DNA from: Mnemiopsis leidyi
Lineage: Eukaryota; Ctenophora; Tentaculata; Lobata; Bolinopsidae
Length of the DNA: 64,000 bases
Direction of reading: 5' to 3'
Assembly (NCBI GenBank): GCA_000226015.1
Contig: JH152859.1
Location: forward strand, 23,247-87,246
In this document: positions 53,601-64,000 of the stretch, in pieces
Layout of the letters: each line of letters begins with the position of its first letter
Numbering within the stretch: position 1 is the first letter of the stretch
Made by a program: the position numbers and the translations under genes
The notes under the pieces: generated by a model
Told to the model about the DNA's origin: nothing
The model's input: the letters and a program-made list of their open reading frames with translations, nothing else
Databases searched by the model: none

Positions 53601-56600
53601 TTCCTTGTGTTAAACCAATCACATTCCAGAGAATGGAATACGACCAATAGAATCTCCTGAGTTAATCACGTGTAAAAGAAGAAGCCTTTTTTGCTGAAAA
53701 TAAAGGGGCTGGACACGGAAGTTAGCTTTTTGGTGCTCGAGAAGTTTTGGGGCTTTTCCGTGGTAAATCAGAAGCCTGGACCTTCACGTTAATTAGTCAT
53801 GCCCATTTCGTTGCAAATAGTGACCACATATTGATATAGTTAATCCTTAAGTTTATTAGGTTTGTAACATTAAATCTGTAGGTGTGGACTGCAGGAAATG
53901 TCGCCTTATAGTGATCAAACTTCCGCAGCTTGAATCAAAAAAGCAAATAAAAGTTGAGTAAAACAACAGTCGTCTTGACGAAATGATATTTATCCGTCTA
54001 GCATTCTAGCTGTAAAAGTTGGGTATAATCGTGACAATAGCAAACAGTCCTTAGCTGATCTTCTTAGGCCCATACTGCATTTCTAACTCAACCGTTTACA
54101 CGGTATCCTCGTTGTTGACAAGTTGCATAAGAGCTTTCTAAAATACCAGTGATCGTTTTCTGAACGCAAACAGTAATCGGATCAAACAGGGTTAACCGTT
54201 CAGTAGGTTAAAGTTGTCTTGGGTTCCTTTTTCGATTTTGACTTTTAGTGTGTACTTTTCCAACTCACTTAAGCTAAAAATAAACCAGTTAGAGCTAGAA
54301 GTAGAAGGTATGCACACTTCACTTTCCAACTCAGAAATATTGAGATGGGAAATATACTCTTTCCTCGAGAAATCAAACGGATGGGGTTTCTTAAAAATTT
54401 AACATTTTGCATAATCATTCGCACCACGGCGCATGATTAGGCGGGAACAAGTCTATCGTATTCGTTCAGCAAATTAATGGCTATTGGTTGGCTAAGTTGT
54501 TAAGTTGCCAAGCATATTTCCACGTGCAACGGAGAACTAATTTTGCGGGACAGGGCAATCAGGGGCTGCTTGATTTGCTGGGCGATCAACAAAATCATCT
54601 TGTATTCGTGTCGATAATCACTGTTTAGCCGCAATTCTCCCTCACTGCCCACTGCTACGTGTCCAACACGTGTTTTAATCACGTGACTTCAGCAGTTCTG
54701 CTGATTGGGCCAATATGGGGGGAACCGAGAGTGAATGCCCTGATCTATGATTGAGATTCGGGTTCTCTACTCCCCAGATTGGTGCAGCTCTAAAGTGTAA
54801 ATGCTTGCGCTTAAGTTAAAGTTCATACTAATTAGGAATAATTTGAGATGGCTTATTATTTCTGACCAGCGATTAAGTTTGTACAATTATCAGGCGACAT
54901 TGATAACAGTTTTACAATCCATTCTACACAGTTCCTTCTCACAAATCTGGTAGCCCCTAAACTGTTCTAGCAGCAGCTTGTTTATTCGATTCATCCCTAG
55001 ATAAAAACATCAATTTGGTTCAAACAAGTTGTATTACATAATTGTTGAGTCATCGCATTTTAATGCAATAGCTATTCAAATAACTGTCGGATCCTATCAT
55101 ATATATCTATGAAACTATGAGCATTGCGTCAACGGTTTAATGATTTAGCCCCAATTAGCAACTTTCCCAGTCAATATACCTCCAGGGCTACTTCAAGTGT
55201 GCAACCCAAATGAGCTTTTGTTTACAAGAACTGGCTACATTCCATTGCAGATCATAAGGAACAAATTACTGGCATTAACTCGTTAGAAATCACGTGACCA
55301 GCCCCGAAAAGTGTTGCCAACCTGTAAACAATCCCGGGATGCTAACGTCCATTATTTTGCGACTTGATCATTTCCTCCTCTAACGAGGTAATCGATCGCC
55401 AGGAGATGTGAAAATCTCCTCTCACTTCCCACATGGCACTCCAGCCTGGTTCTAGTCATGTGAACCTTCCCGAGCTACCTCATTGGCAGGATACGAGAAA
55501 CACAGCGATCGGATTGGGTAAAAGTGGGGAGGTCGGTAGTACTGCACAGCATGAGAACACCCCGGTTCTTATTGGTAATTGTTATTTTGTTGCCAAATAT
55601 CGTCAATTTCCCAGTCCAGTGCTACTTTAGCTTCCTCCTAAAATACAGGCTGACTAACAATCAACCAATCAGAGTGAGAATACGGCAGTTTGGCCAATCG
55701 GGATTCAGAGGAACCACCTTGAAATGTTCACAGAAAGACTACTGAAGAGGAGGGCTGGGGTCAATATATTGACTGATTGATCAAACCTGTAGGAATTAAG
55801 CTAGAACAAAAGTGGGAGAAACAGGTATGCACTTTGTCAAAATAGACGCCGCTAATTGACGATTATGTGCCAATCGAGTCAATCATCTCCTCATCTGAAT
55901 TTGCCATTTTACCCAATCAAGAGCCAGCACCTTATTGTATGCACCATCTTTACTTTAAAGTTGGACAGTTGATTGAACGGCCAACCCTTAAATAGGATCC
56001 GATTTTATTCGTTGAAACAAGGAACACATGTAATTCTTGGTATGACGAAAGATTGAATTTAATTACAAGGTACATTACAATGTAAAACATTGTCATTCAA
56101 ATGACTAAATTAAAATCCACTGTAAACAGTCCTCTAAGTAAATATCTTTAGCTTAAAAACTCAAGTTCTTTTCAAAACTCATTAACCAACATCATAAGTC
56201 AATAGATCAACTCAATCCATCTGAAATTATTTTCTAAACTCCGTGCAAGATTTTGCACTGAAAAACATATTAAATAATCAATCTAGACCCCTGGAAGTAG
56301 GAAGTCGAAGAATTTCCCAAGATAAAAAAGAAATAAAACAAATCAGCCTTAAAAGCTTGTTGTCAAAATAAATGTTTAGCATCAACTGACCTGGAGTCGA
56401 AATTTTGTATTCACAGACATTAAGGTCAGAGTCAAATTAAAGTCAGATTAAAGGTAGAAAATAATAAAATACTAATCAGATGGCATTGCTTGCGGCATAG
56501 CACTTCCACGAAAGAAAATAAAATAAGGAATTCAAATACACTATAGTGACCGTGTGTCATCATTCTCATCTAACTACTAAATACATCTGTCTATGAATTT

Positions 56601-56673
56601 CCGAAACGGACAAAATACATCTGTCTATGAATTTCCGAAACGGACACAGAATGTCCTCAGTCTCTCTTCCCAA
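50652..56673. other. Six-kilobase interval with no gene seen
   Basis: No exon with domain or splice support. More CACGTG boxes appear near 53391, 53664, 54523, 54669, 54684 and 55291. A copy of the GACGA..ATATCCGTCTA motif is at 53977. A 34-bp tandem duplication (ATACATCTGTCTATGAATTT...) at 56579-56646 lies just beyond the PDZ gene stop. The region may hold regulatory DNA between two divergent or tandem minus-strand genes. Confidence 0.45.
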
Positions 56674-59600
56674 TTACCTGGCAGCCTGATGTCTGGCAAC
56701 ATTCAACACCACGTCACCCATAGGCATGTACCTGATGACATTGACGACTTCCACGTGGCTCAGTGAGGACAGGTCTACTCCGTTAACGGAGATGATAATG
56801 TCACCAGGGATCAGTCGACCACTCTTGTGTGCTGGACTTCCTGAGGGACGGTAGTGACTTAGAGGGCTTGTATTGGATATTGCTGATTTTCGTCAACCTT
56901 CAGTACTGCTTACAATTGATCATAAACTTGGACAATGTTCTGCAGAAATAGTAGAATACAAACTTACCAGAGTAGATTCGCTTGATGTGAGGAGGTTGAC
57001 TCGTCCCTAACCCACCACCTACACTAAAACCGAGACCTTTAGGTCCTTTCCACAGTCGTATCTGCATTCTGGAGTTCGGTCCGGCTGGAAATGTGCTGTC
57101 ATGTGACAGTTCTTCAGCGGAGTTGTAAGATCCAGGGTAAACACTGGCTGAGGTGCTGTAGAAGGAGGGGGCAAAACTTCCCGGAACTCTGAGACAAGAG
57201 GGAAGTCAGGAAAAACATTCACAGAATCTTCAACTTTTTAGGGTAAGAATAAACTTGTTAACTGAGAAATAAGATTCCTTATTATTCCTATGCTTAACTT
57301 TGAACTTACATACAAAATATAATTTAGTGCCAATTTGTGTATGCTGTTAGTTACCTTATGTGATGTGAGTCCTCATTGCCAGTTTGCCAGCTCATGGAGC
57401 TGCAGAGAGACTGAGAATCAAACCCTTGTTTCTTCTCCTGATCTTCCCTCCTACCAAAGTATCTGGACAGTTCCATAGTAGTGTCTAGGGGTGCTTCTTT
57501 CATGATCTCCAAAGCTCTGTCGTGTGAACAGCTCGTCAAATCATTACCTGGAAATTTTATTGTTTTTTCAGGTTTTTGTAAGGGCGTTAATTAAACCAAT
57601 AACTCAATAAGCACGACCAGCTATTTACAGCCTCTCAACCCTTAACTCTAAGGTATTTAAAAACTTTCTTAAAGGATTAATAAGCAAAGTTAAGTTACCA
57701 ATCTCAATTTGTCGCAATTTAATGTTGTCACTATATATTATGTTTACCGCAATTTCAACTTGTGTCATTGGGAATAAGGATTAGTGACGGTAAAGTATTA
57801 ATTAAGAGTATCGAAAGAGGTGTAAACGAAAGTAGCGTGTCCTACCGTCAACACTGAGGAGAATGTCGTTAGGAATGATTCCCGCAGCAGCAGCAGGACT
57901 GTTAATTATAACTCTCTTAATCCGGATACACCCTAGCGGGGTGTCTGTACCTCCCTGTATCGTTACTCCTGAACAAAAACAATTGTTAACTCTCTGTGTT
58001 AACATCATTTGATATTTTATTAGGATCTGAATCAAGGTTTTCATCATCAGGAGGATCTTCAATCGACAATCCTCCTCTTTATCAAACACGCTTAAATGTG
58101 GAAATGACTTGAGTTACCTAGAGCTTGATTAGGTCTTCTTGCGATGTTGACAGTGACGACTTGTTCTCCAGGATTGTTCAGGATCATTTCTCGTCTACTG
58201 AGTAAGTGTGGAATATCACCAGATTGGCTGTTACCTCCAGCAGTGGGTATGGTTGGAAGTCGAAGTGACATTTCCTGGTGAAGCTGATCTAGGACAGTTG
58301 GAGAGACTTTGCCCAAAACTTTCTTGTCAGGAACGGAGTAGACCGGGTCTGGATCTCTGTTGTAAGAGGGGATTTAAATGGGAAAATTTGAAATACGAGA
58401 AATGTTACTATGCATTATGAGTATTAAATGTCACGAATTATGAATTGCAATTTAACTGTTTCAATTACTAAATGTTAAAGAAAAGTAAAAATTACGCACT
58501 CTGCTCTTTGAATCTCTTGTTCTATGATTGCCGAAACTTCATCAACATTTGTATCACCGTCAGTAATATTGCTCAGCATCTCAAGCTCTGCTCCCGTATC
58601 AGATTCTTCATGCTTTTCATTAAGGACAGTGGCGTTAATTACAGTAAGCTGGACCTTGCTCTTGCAAGATCTCAGAAGTTGTGCGGCTTGGTAGAAAGAG
58701 AGACCGCTGACCGGAACGTTGTTTATCGCTAGCACCACGTCGCCTGACCTGAGGTAAAAGCAATTTGTCTTATTTGTCAGACAATAGTTCGAATTTTGAA
58801 CGTAGTACCTACCCCAGCAGTAAAACGCAAGTTTTATATCATTAAGAATTTGTCACCTAAATACCAAATACTCTCATGCTCCAATAGTTACCTTAGTCTC
58901 CCATCTGCGTAGATAATTCCACTACTCTCGATATTTCGCACAGCAAGGTGGTTCTGGTCGCTCAAACAAAGCGTCATTCCCAGTCTTGTTTTGTGGTCTC
59001 TAAAGAACTCTACTACAAAGGGGCGATCTTCCGTCCGCTCACCCGTCCAGCAAACTTCCATGCCCCTTGTAGGGTACACAGCAATACATCTTTCCTCTGG
59101 GATTGACGTCGAGGAAGCTGAACGCTCCTAAACGATTGTAATTTGTCAAAAGAAGCTCATACGCAAATCTGAAGTTGAGATTTAAGATCAATGGTTTAAT
59201 GTAAAGAACATTGCTAAACGGGTAAGAATGTGACAAAAAGCGCTGTCGGTGAAGAAAGGAATAAATCTTACCGCCGATGAAGACGTAGAGTTAGAAACTT
59301 TAGCCGAAGGAGCAGTTACAGATATAGTGAGTGACACGTCACTGGAAGTAGACGCTTTAGACAGAGCGCCGACACTCTGAGCGTTGGAGAGGGCCCCAGC
59401 ACTAGGGGCTTTGGACAAGGTTCCAGTGGAGGCGGCGGGTGATTTAGTGAGCGTTCCAGAGTTGTAACCGTCAGTTTGCTCGCTCAGCAGTTCTTGTGGT
59501 GGTGGTGGGAGTGAGTACACACTCATAACCGAGTTTGTTCTGGCGAGAGTGGTCCGGTCTACCAAACTTCGGCGTCCCTCAGTCGGCGTTGTCAGGGGTG

Positions 59601-62157
59601 AGGATGATTTGGGGGTTGTTTCCAGGGAGAGAGCAAACTTGGGTTCTGCTGGGTAGATACCAACTGTAATAGCTATAGCAAGCCTGTCTTCTACCTGAAG
59701 ATAAAGGTTTAAAGTCATGTCGACTTGTGTTAGCTCAAGGCGGATGACAATATCTTGTTCACGAGATTTCTACATAGTTCTATACATTCTATACATTTTA
59801 TACATTCTATAAATTTTGTACATTCTATACATTCTATACATTCTATACATTCTGTACATCAACCTACCAAGCCATTCAGAACATCAAGAAGTTCATCCTC
59901 AGGAACATTCAGCATTTCACGGGTGTTGACCCTCATAATCACGTGACCTTTAGATAACGTGACGTCATCAGATGGGGCTGGGTCTAGACGCACTTCTGAT
60001 ACCTGTACAACGAGTGAGAGATGGTCAATCGGTTTAACTAAACAGTTAGAACCACAGCTTAGACGTAGCTTTCGTTAGTTTGTAAAATCCTGTAAACTAA
60101 AAACTAAGCATCGTCTGATGTATGTCATTGTCAGTACAAACCTCCATATACCCAATAAAGGGTGAAGTCGCTGGGTGAAGACGAAGTCCCATCCTCATTC
60201 CCGCATTAAAGTCCAGTCTTATACACGTGCTCCGGAACTCTAGGGGATCTGGTTGTGTTGTAGTGTCGAGAACTTCAGATCCCATGCTCCCTGGGGGAGG
60301 GTGTTGTGTGAACACTAAAAGTTTAATAATCAAATCTTGTTAGGTTTTCTCATGTAAGTAGTGAGATTATACCCCTAGACTAATGGACCATCTACAAGAA
60401 AATGAAGGGGCGCTTAAAAATGCCAACAGTTTACCTATGCCATCATCTAAAGTGTGGTCGGGAACCGGGGATAGGAAAGTTGGAGACATGGGCTGAGACA
60501 TCGAAGAAGATCTTTGAGTACTGCTATCTTTGTAAGGTCGCACCACCAGCGTCAAGAAACCCTTCTTAGCACTTTTGAAAATCTTCAGAGCTTCTTCGTG
60601 TTTCTTCCCCTCCATGGCAATACCGTTAACCTCCACTATCTCGTCTCCTGTCTGTAAGCGACCGTCAGCAGCTGCCGCGCCCTCCGCGTGAATCTTCTTA
60701 ATGTATATCGGGATGTCTCCCTTCGCACTGCCTTTCCCTCCCACTATCGTAAAACCAAGGGGTCGTTTTGGTGCCTGATCAAATTGCCAAGTTTTATTTC
60801 GCTGCTAAGCACGATACTATAAATATCGATACCAACCGACATAACCAATACCAAGCTATTTCGATTGACGTCACTACAAATCAATAATCAATATCTTAAA
60901 ATTAGATGCAGCGCTTCTTTAAAATTTTACAATCATTGTCATCTAACCAAAAAGCTCCCTTTTACAGGATCCAGCAGGAAACCTACCTTGACGAGAGTGA
61001 TGGTCACGAGGTTGTCAGAGTTGGGTAGAAATTCTGTGTCCTCTGTGTGACTAGCGATACCAGAACTGTCGGACAGGGTACTGCCTCTGTTCACACCGTC
61101 CCGCTATAAAAATGATATTGGTAGGAACTGAGTAAAAATCGACTTACTATGAGACAGATAGTATTGAATCTAAGATGGGGACAGGCGAACGAGATTGAAT
61201 ATCTGAGGAATGGTCTGTATATGAATAGCAAATACCTTCGAAGGATCCTCGGTCGAAACCTCGTTAAAACTAGTAGCACTTCCTCCATCTGGAACAGTTC
61301 TGACTTCACTTTCCACCTTTGTGGAGGTCTCCTCAGCCGGTTGTTTGGGGGCAGGAGTTGGGGTTGAGTTCGGGCTCTCCTGGAGAAGTTAAGTGGTTGT
61401 GAGCTCGAGAGACAAACTTAGTCCGGGATTATAGCTGGTTCAAATCTAAGTTAATTCTAGTATCATAACGTCTTCAAGAGAAATAGTAATACAGTATTGC
61501 TCCGAAATTGAGATTACTAACCAGTTTCGAACAATAGACAACACGAATAGGACCATAAGGTAGCTTTTTGATGGCCTTGTTAGCATCTGATAGAGTCATC
61601 CCAAGAAGTCCAACACTGTTCACCATTAAAATCTCATCTCCTACTCTTAATCTGCCATCCCTGAAACAAGCTAATTCATAGAAACTAGAAAACAAGAAAT
61701 CTTGTTTGCCCTTGCGATAACAATCGCAATTGGAAAATGACAGATCAAAAATAATAATACTCGGTCTCAAGTAATCGCCACAATGCTTAGCAAACCTGTG
61801 AGCTGATTTCCCAGAAATAATGTCAGAGAGAACTATGTTTCCATCTCCCACTCCTTTACCACCAGACAAGACCAGTCCTAAGTCACTGTCCATCTTCTCA
61901 ACGTGAATTATTTTGACACTCTTCTTTCCCTGAAACAGTGCGTCAGTCGTTCGGCATTTCACGTAACTGGAGAAAAGGATTTAGAATTAGTCAAAAGAAA
62001 GTTATAAAAATGTCACAGAAAAAAAATTCAATAATCAACTCACCCGGGGGTCTCTTCCGAAAGTTTCCTGTACCTCATCCTTGTGACAATAGTTTAGGGG
62101 CTGCTCTTTTAGACAAGGAACTGAATGATCTTTGCTGCTCAACAGACGTCCTGTACT
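56674..62157 (-). CDS. Multi-PDZ scaffold protein, 3' part, 16 exons seen
   Basis: Exons from 5': 62157-62044, 61929-61796, 61660-61522, 61379-61236, 61103-60987, 60774-60435, 60314-60142, 60002-59868, 59694-59272, 59127-58892, 58748-58500, 58356-58118, 57968-57846, 57547-57355, 57188-56968 and 56840-56674. All junctions are in phase, giving 1048 aa. No start codon is present in the first, so the gene continues upstream. Six PDZ domains are visible: GKKSVKIIHVEK..LGLVLSGG; VTITLVKAPKRPLGFTIVGG; CIRLDFNAGMRMGLRL (divergent); FVVEFFRDHKTRLGMTL; VVTVNIARRPNQALGVTIQGG; RMQIRLWKGPKGLGFSVGGG. The last ends four residues before the stop. No GUK, SH3 or L27 domain is in view. Such proteins cluster receptors, channels and polarity factors under the plasma membrane. 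It resembles MUPP1/PATJ in layout, but orthology is not established. Confidence 0.88.
59760..59858. repeat. TACATTCTA microsatellite in a PDZ-gene intron
   Basis: About ten imperfect copies of a 9-10 bp unit TACATTCTA lie in the 173-bp intron between exons ending 59868 and starting 59694. They reach to within about 10 bp of the donor of exon 60002-59868. The Ile-His-Ser reading frame across it is an artefact. Confidence 0.8.
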
Positions 62158-64000
62158 CTGAAACATAATGCCTGGTTAGATACAGGTACAGGTAGAGATA
62201 GCGCGTCCAGACGGTCTTGAACAAAGTTGTTTAGTTCAATTTAATTTGTTCGGTAAGAAAAGAGAGTGGCAACTCCTGCTCCTATCTCCCTGGAGCCGAA
62301 CCCTAACCCCTCAACTCGCTCCTGAATTATTACCCTGTGCAGCTAAAAGATTTAGATTTCCAGTTTTATCAGAAATAATTGACAGATAATTCTCGGAAAA
62401 ACCGCGCAAGTGCCTTAAAATTATATTACGTTTCCCTTAGTAAATAATTCTGAGAGGCAATCAGATACGTTGATGATGGGGTAGTTTCACAAATTTGAGA
62501 CAGCGATTGACCAAAGAAAATTCAGGTACGACAAATGAAAATTTGAAGCGCTCCAACAAATTTACAACGTTTCTCATGACTAGTCCAGGTATGTCGGCTC
62601 CCAACAACGCGGAGCTTAGTAACTTGTATGCAAACTTTCTGAGTTGCTCGGATGTGAAGATTTATTGCTTTTATTCGGGAGTCGCGACCAACTATTCCAG
62701 ACAAGAAATTAAGCAATGGTTACAGTATATCTTATATTCGAAAAAGAAAACAATTCCGCCTACACTTACCCAACGCCTAATATTCCTTCGAAATGAACCA
62801 AAAGAAGGCATACACGTTGTTGACACGGTGGTCCAACTAAACCTTAACAAAATACGGTTGATGATGGGATGGGTGGTCATGTAATTATATGAGATGTCTA
62901 AATGAGTGTCCAAAAACGCGTCTGATAGTAGTGAGCCAATAGGAGGATCTCTGTAGAGTCACGTGGCTGACAATGCGAGAGGGCTCGAGGAAGGGTCAAT
63001 TAGATACCACAGTCCAGAACAAACAATTGTTTTATTACTTGCCGAGACTGTTTTCCTTAACGAGAAACTTAGCAATATGTTTTGACTCATGAATTCCCTA
63101 TTGACCTTGATAGATATATATACCGCTCTATTTGTGTCGTGGTTAGAAGGCAGTGTTTTTAGATTGAGTTATGGGTTTTGGGTTTTAAAACGATACTGTT
63201 CGCTGATGTCAATTTATAGGAGGCACAAAATTTCTATCAGTACGACTAATTCAGACGATTAAAATACATAGGCGGTAACTGGAAAAAACATAGTGGACAA
63301 AATGGCGGGAATAAAAAGAATGAACAAACGCAACGGTTGCGGCCAAACAGCAACCAGTGAACGACAAAATATACAATAGAATAAAGCACGGGTCGAGAGG
63401 CGGAACTAAGTCCATTGTATCATTGTTACTTAAACAATGTTCTCTTATTTTCTAACCAAGCTGTTTATGCAGATTTTATTCCCGCGTCCGTGCAGCTTGT
63501 TTGCGATATGAATAGAGTCCTGTCCTCCGTACAGTTAACAAGTACTGAACTGGTTAAGAAGTACTGAACGACAAACAGATGTAGCCGGAGATATAAAACC
63601 ATAGTCAAACGTAGAGGCTGACTTTCCACTCAAAAGTAATATAGGGACCACCAGAGAATTTATTTCCATCACACAAATTGAAGAACTGTCACTAAAGCTC
63701 CAGGAATTTTCCTTAGAAAGACATGCTATTTCGAGCAAGGTGACAGATTTTGTATTACTCAAGCGAACAAAATAGATTGCTGAATGCAGCCTACCTTGAT
63801 CAAGGCCAAATAGCGATTGTCATTCTTCCCTACGCAACTAAGTCCATCAAAGCTCATCTCAAGAAATGGATGAGCTTTTTGGGGTATTACTTAGGTATGA
63901 AAAGCAGCAAATAAATTGCTTACTCTCCTAATGTGGGATAATGTTAAGTGATTGGCTGCTATATATAGCCAGTGATCTATTTGAAGATCAAATACATTGC
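62158..64000. other. Upstream of the PDZ exons, no supported exon
   Basis: This is probably intron or promoter of the PDZ gene. The first recognised exon starts in phase 0 without ATG and behind a good TTTCAG acceptor. An open frame of 129 codons on the plus strand (62495-62884) has no recognisable domain. TATATA boxes occur near 63115 and 63960 without a linked gene. Confidence 0.4.

Noticed and set aside
62495-62884. 129-codon plus-strand ORF
   Set aside because: No domain, signal or splice context that I recognise. AT-rich sequence of this kind can stay open by chance.

Overview
The window is eukaryotic genomic DNA from an animal: AT-rich, with phase-consistent GT-AG introns, metazoan orthologues and two runs of N that mark assembly gaps (11354-12184, 40068-40566). 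The genes are CDK11, EXOSC9, U2AF2, CDV3, a six-finger C2H2 protein, a multi-PDZ scaffold, a papain-family protease with a ShK-type tail, and lineage-specific BTB proteins. Together with compact genes, a nested gene and possible trans-splice acceptors, these suggest a non-bilaterian animal such as a ctenophore or hydrozoan. I cannot fix the species from sequence alone, and that placement is an inference.

Layout. 1-505 is a 23-bp minisatellite. 1417-6557 holds two tandem paralogous single-exon genes for double-BTB proteins. 7539-13886 (+) is a 13-exon CDK11 (PITSLRE kinase), followed 561 bp later by EXOSC9/RRP45 (14447-20050, +). EXOSC9 intron 2 contains an intronless antisense cysteine protease gene (15929-17167, -). 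20051-25700 is gene-free and rich in LINE 3' ends, GC-rich inverted motifs and miniature elements. 25735-27114 (+) is an intronless U2AF2 reading frame, followed 478 bp later by six-exon CDV3 (27592-29549, +). 30057-36113 (-) is a 17-exon gene with a urea-transporter-like membrane domain joined to C-terminal ankyrin repeats. 36114-41238 is gene-free with a (TG)n array. 41239-50323 (-) is a ten-exon C2H2 zinc-finger gene whose promoter side carries CACGTG E-boxes. 50324-56673 shows no gene. 56674-62157 (-) is the 3' part of a gene with at least six PDZ domains, probably continuing upstream.

How the genes relate. CDK11, U2AF2 and EXOSC9 all act in nuclear RNA production, splicing or decay. CDK11-EXOSC9 and U2AF2-CDV3 are tight head-to-tail pairs. 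Six plus-strand genes have an AG acceptor-like site close before the start codon, which would fit spliced-leader trans-splicing and perhaps co-transcription.

The most unusual observations are: (1) the urea-transporter/ankyrin fusion; (2) three unrelated minisatellites (51, 78 and 41 bp), each built across a splice junction of a conserved gene, so that each repeat carries its own splice-site copy; (3) a miniature inverted-repeat element family with TTAGGG-like repeats inside; and (4) the double-BTB family with an unrecognised C-terminal domain. Exon coordinates were read by eye from codon phase and homology I recall; no alignment was run.
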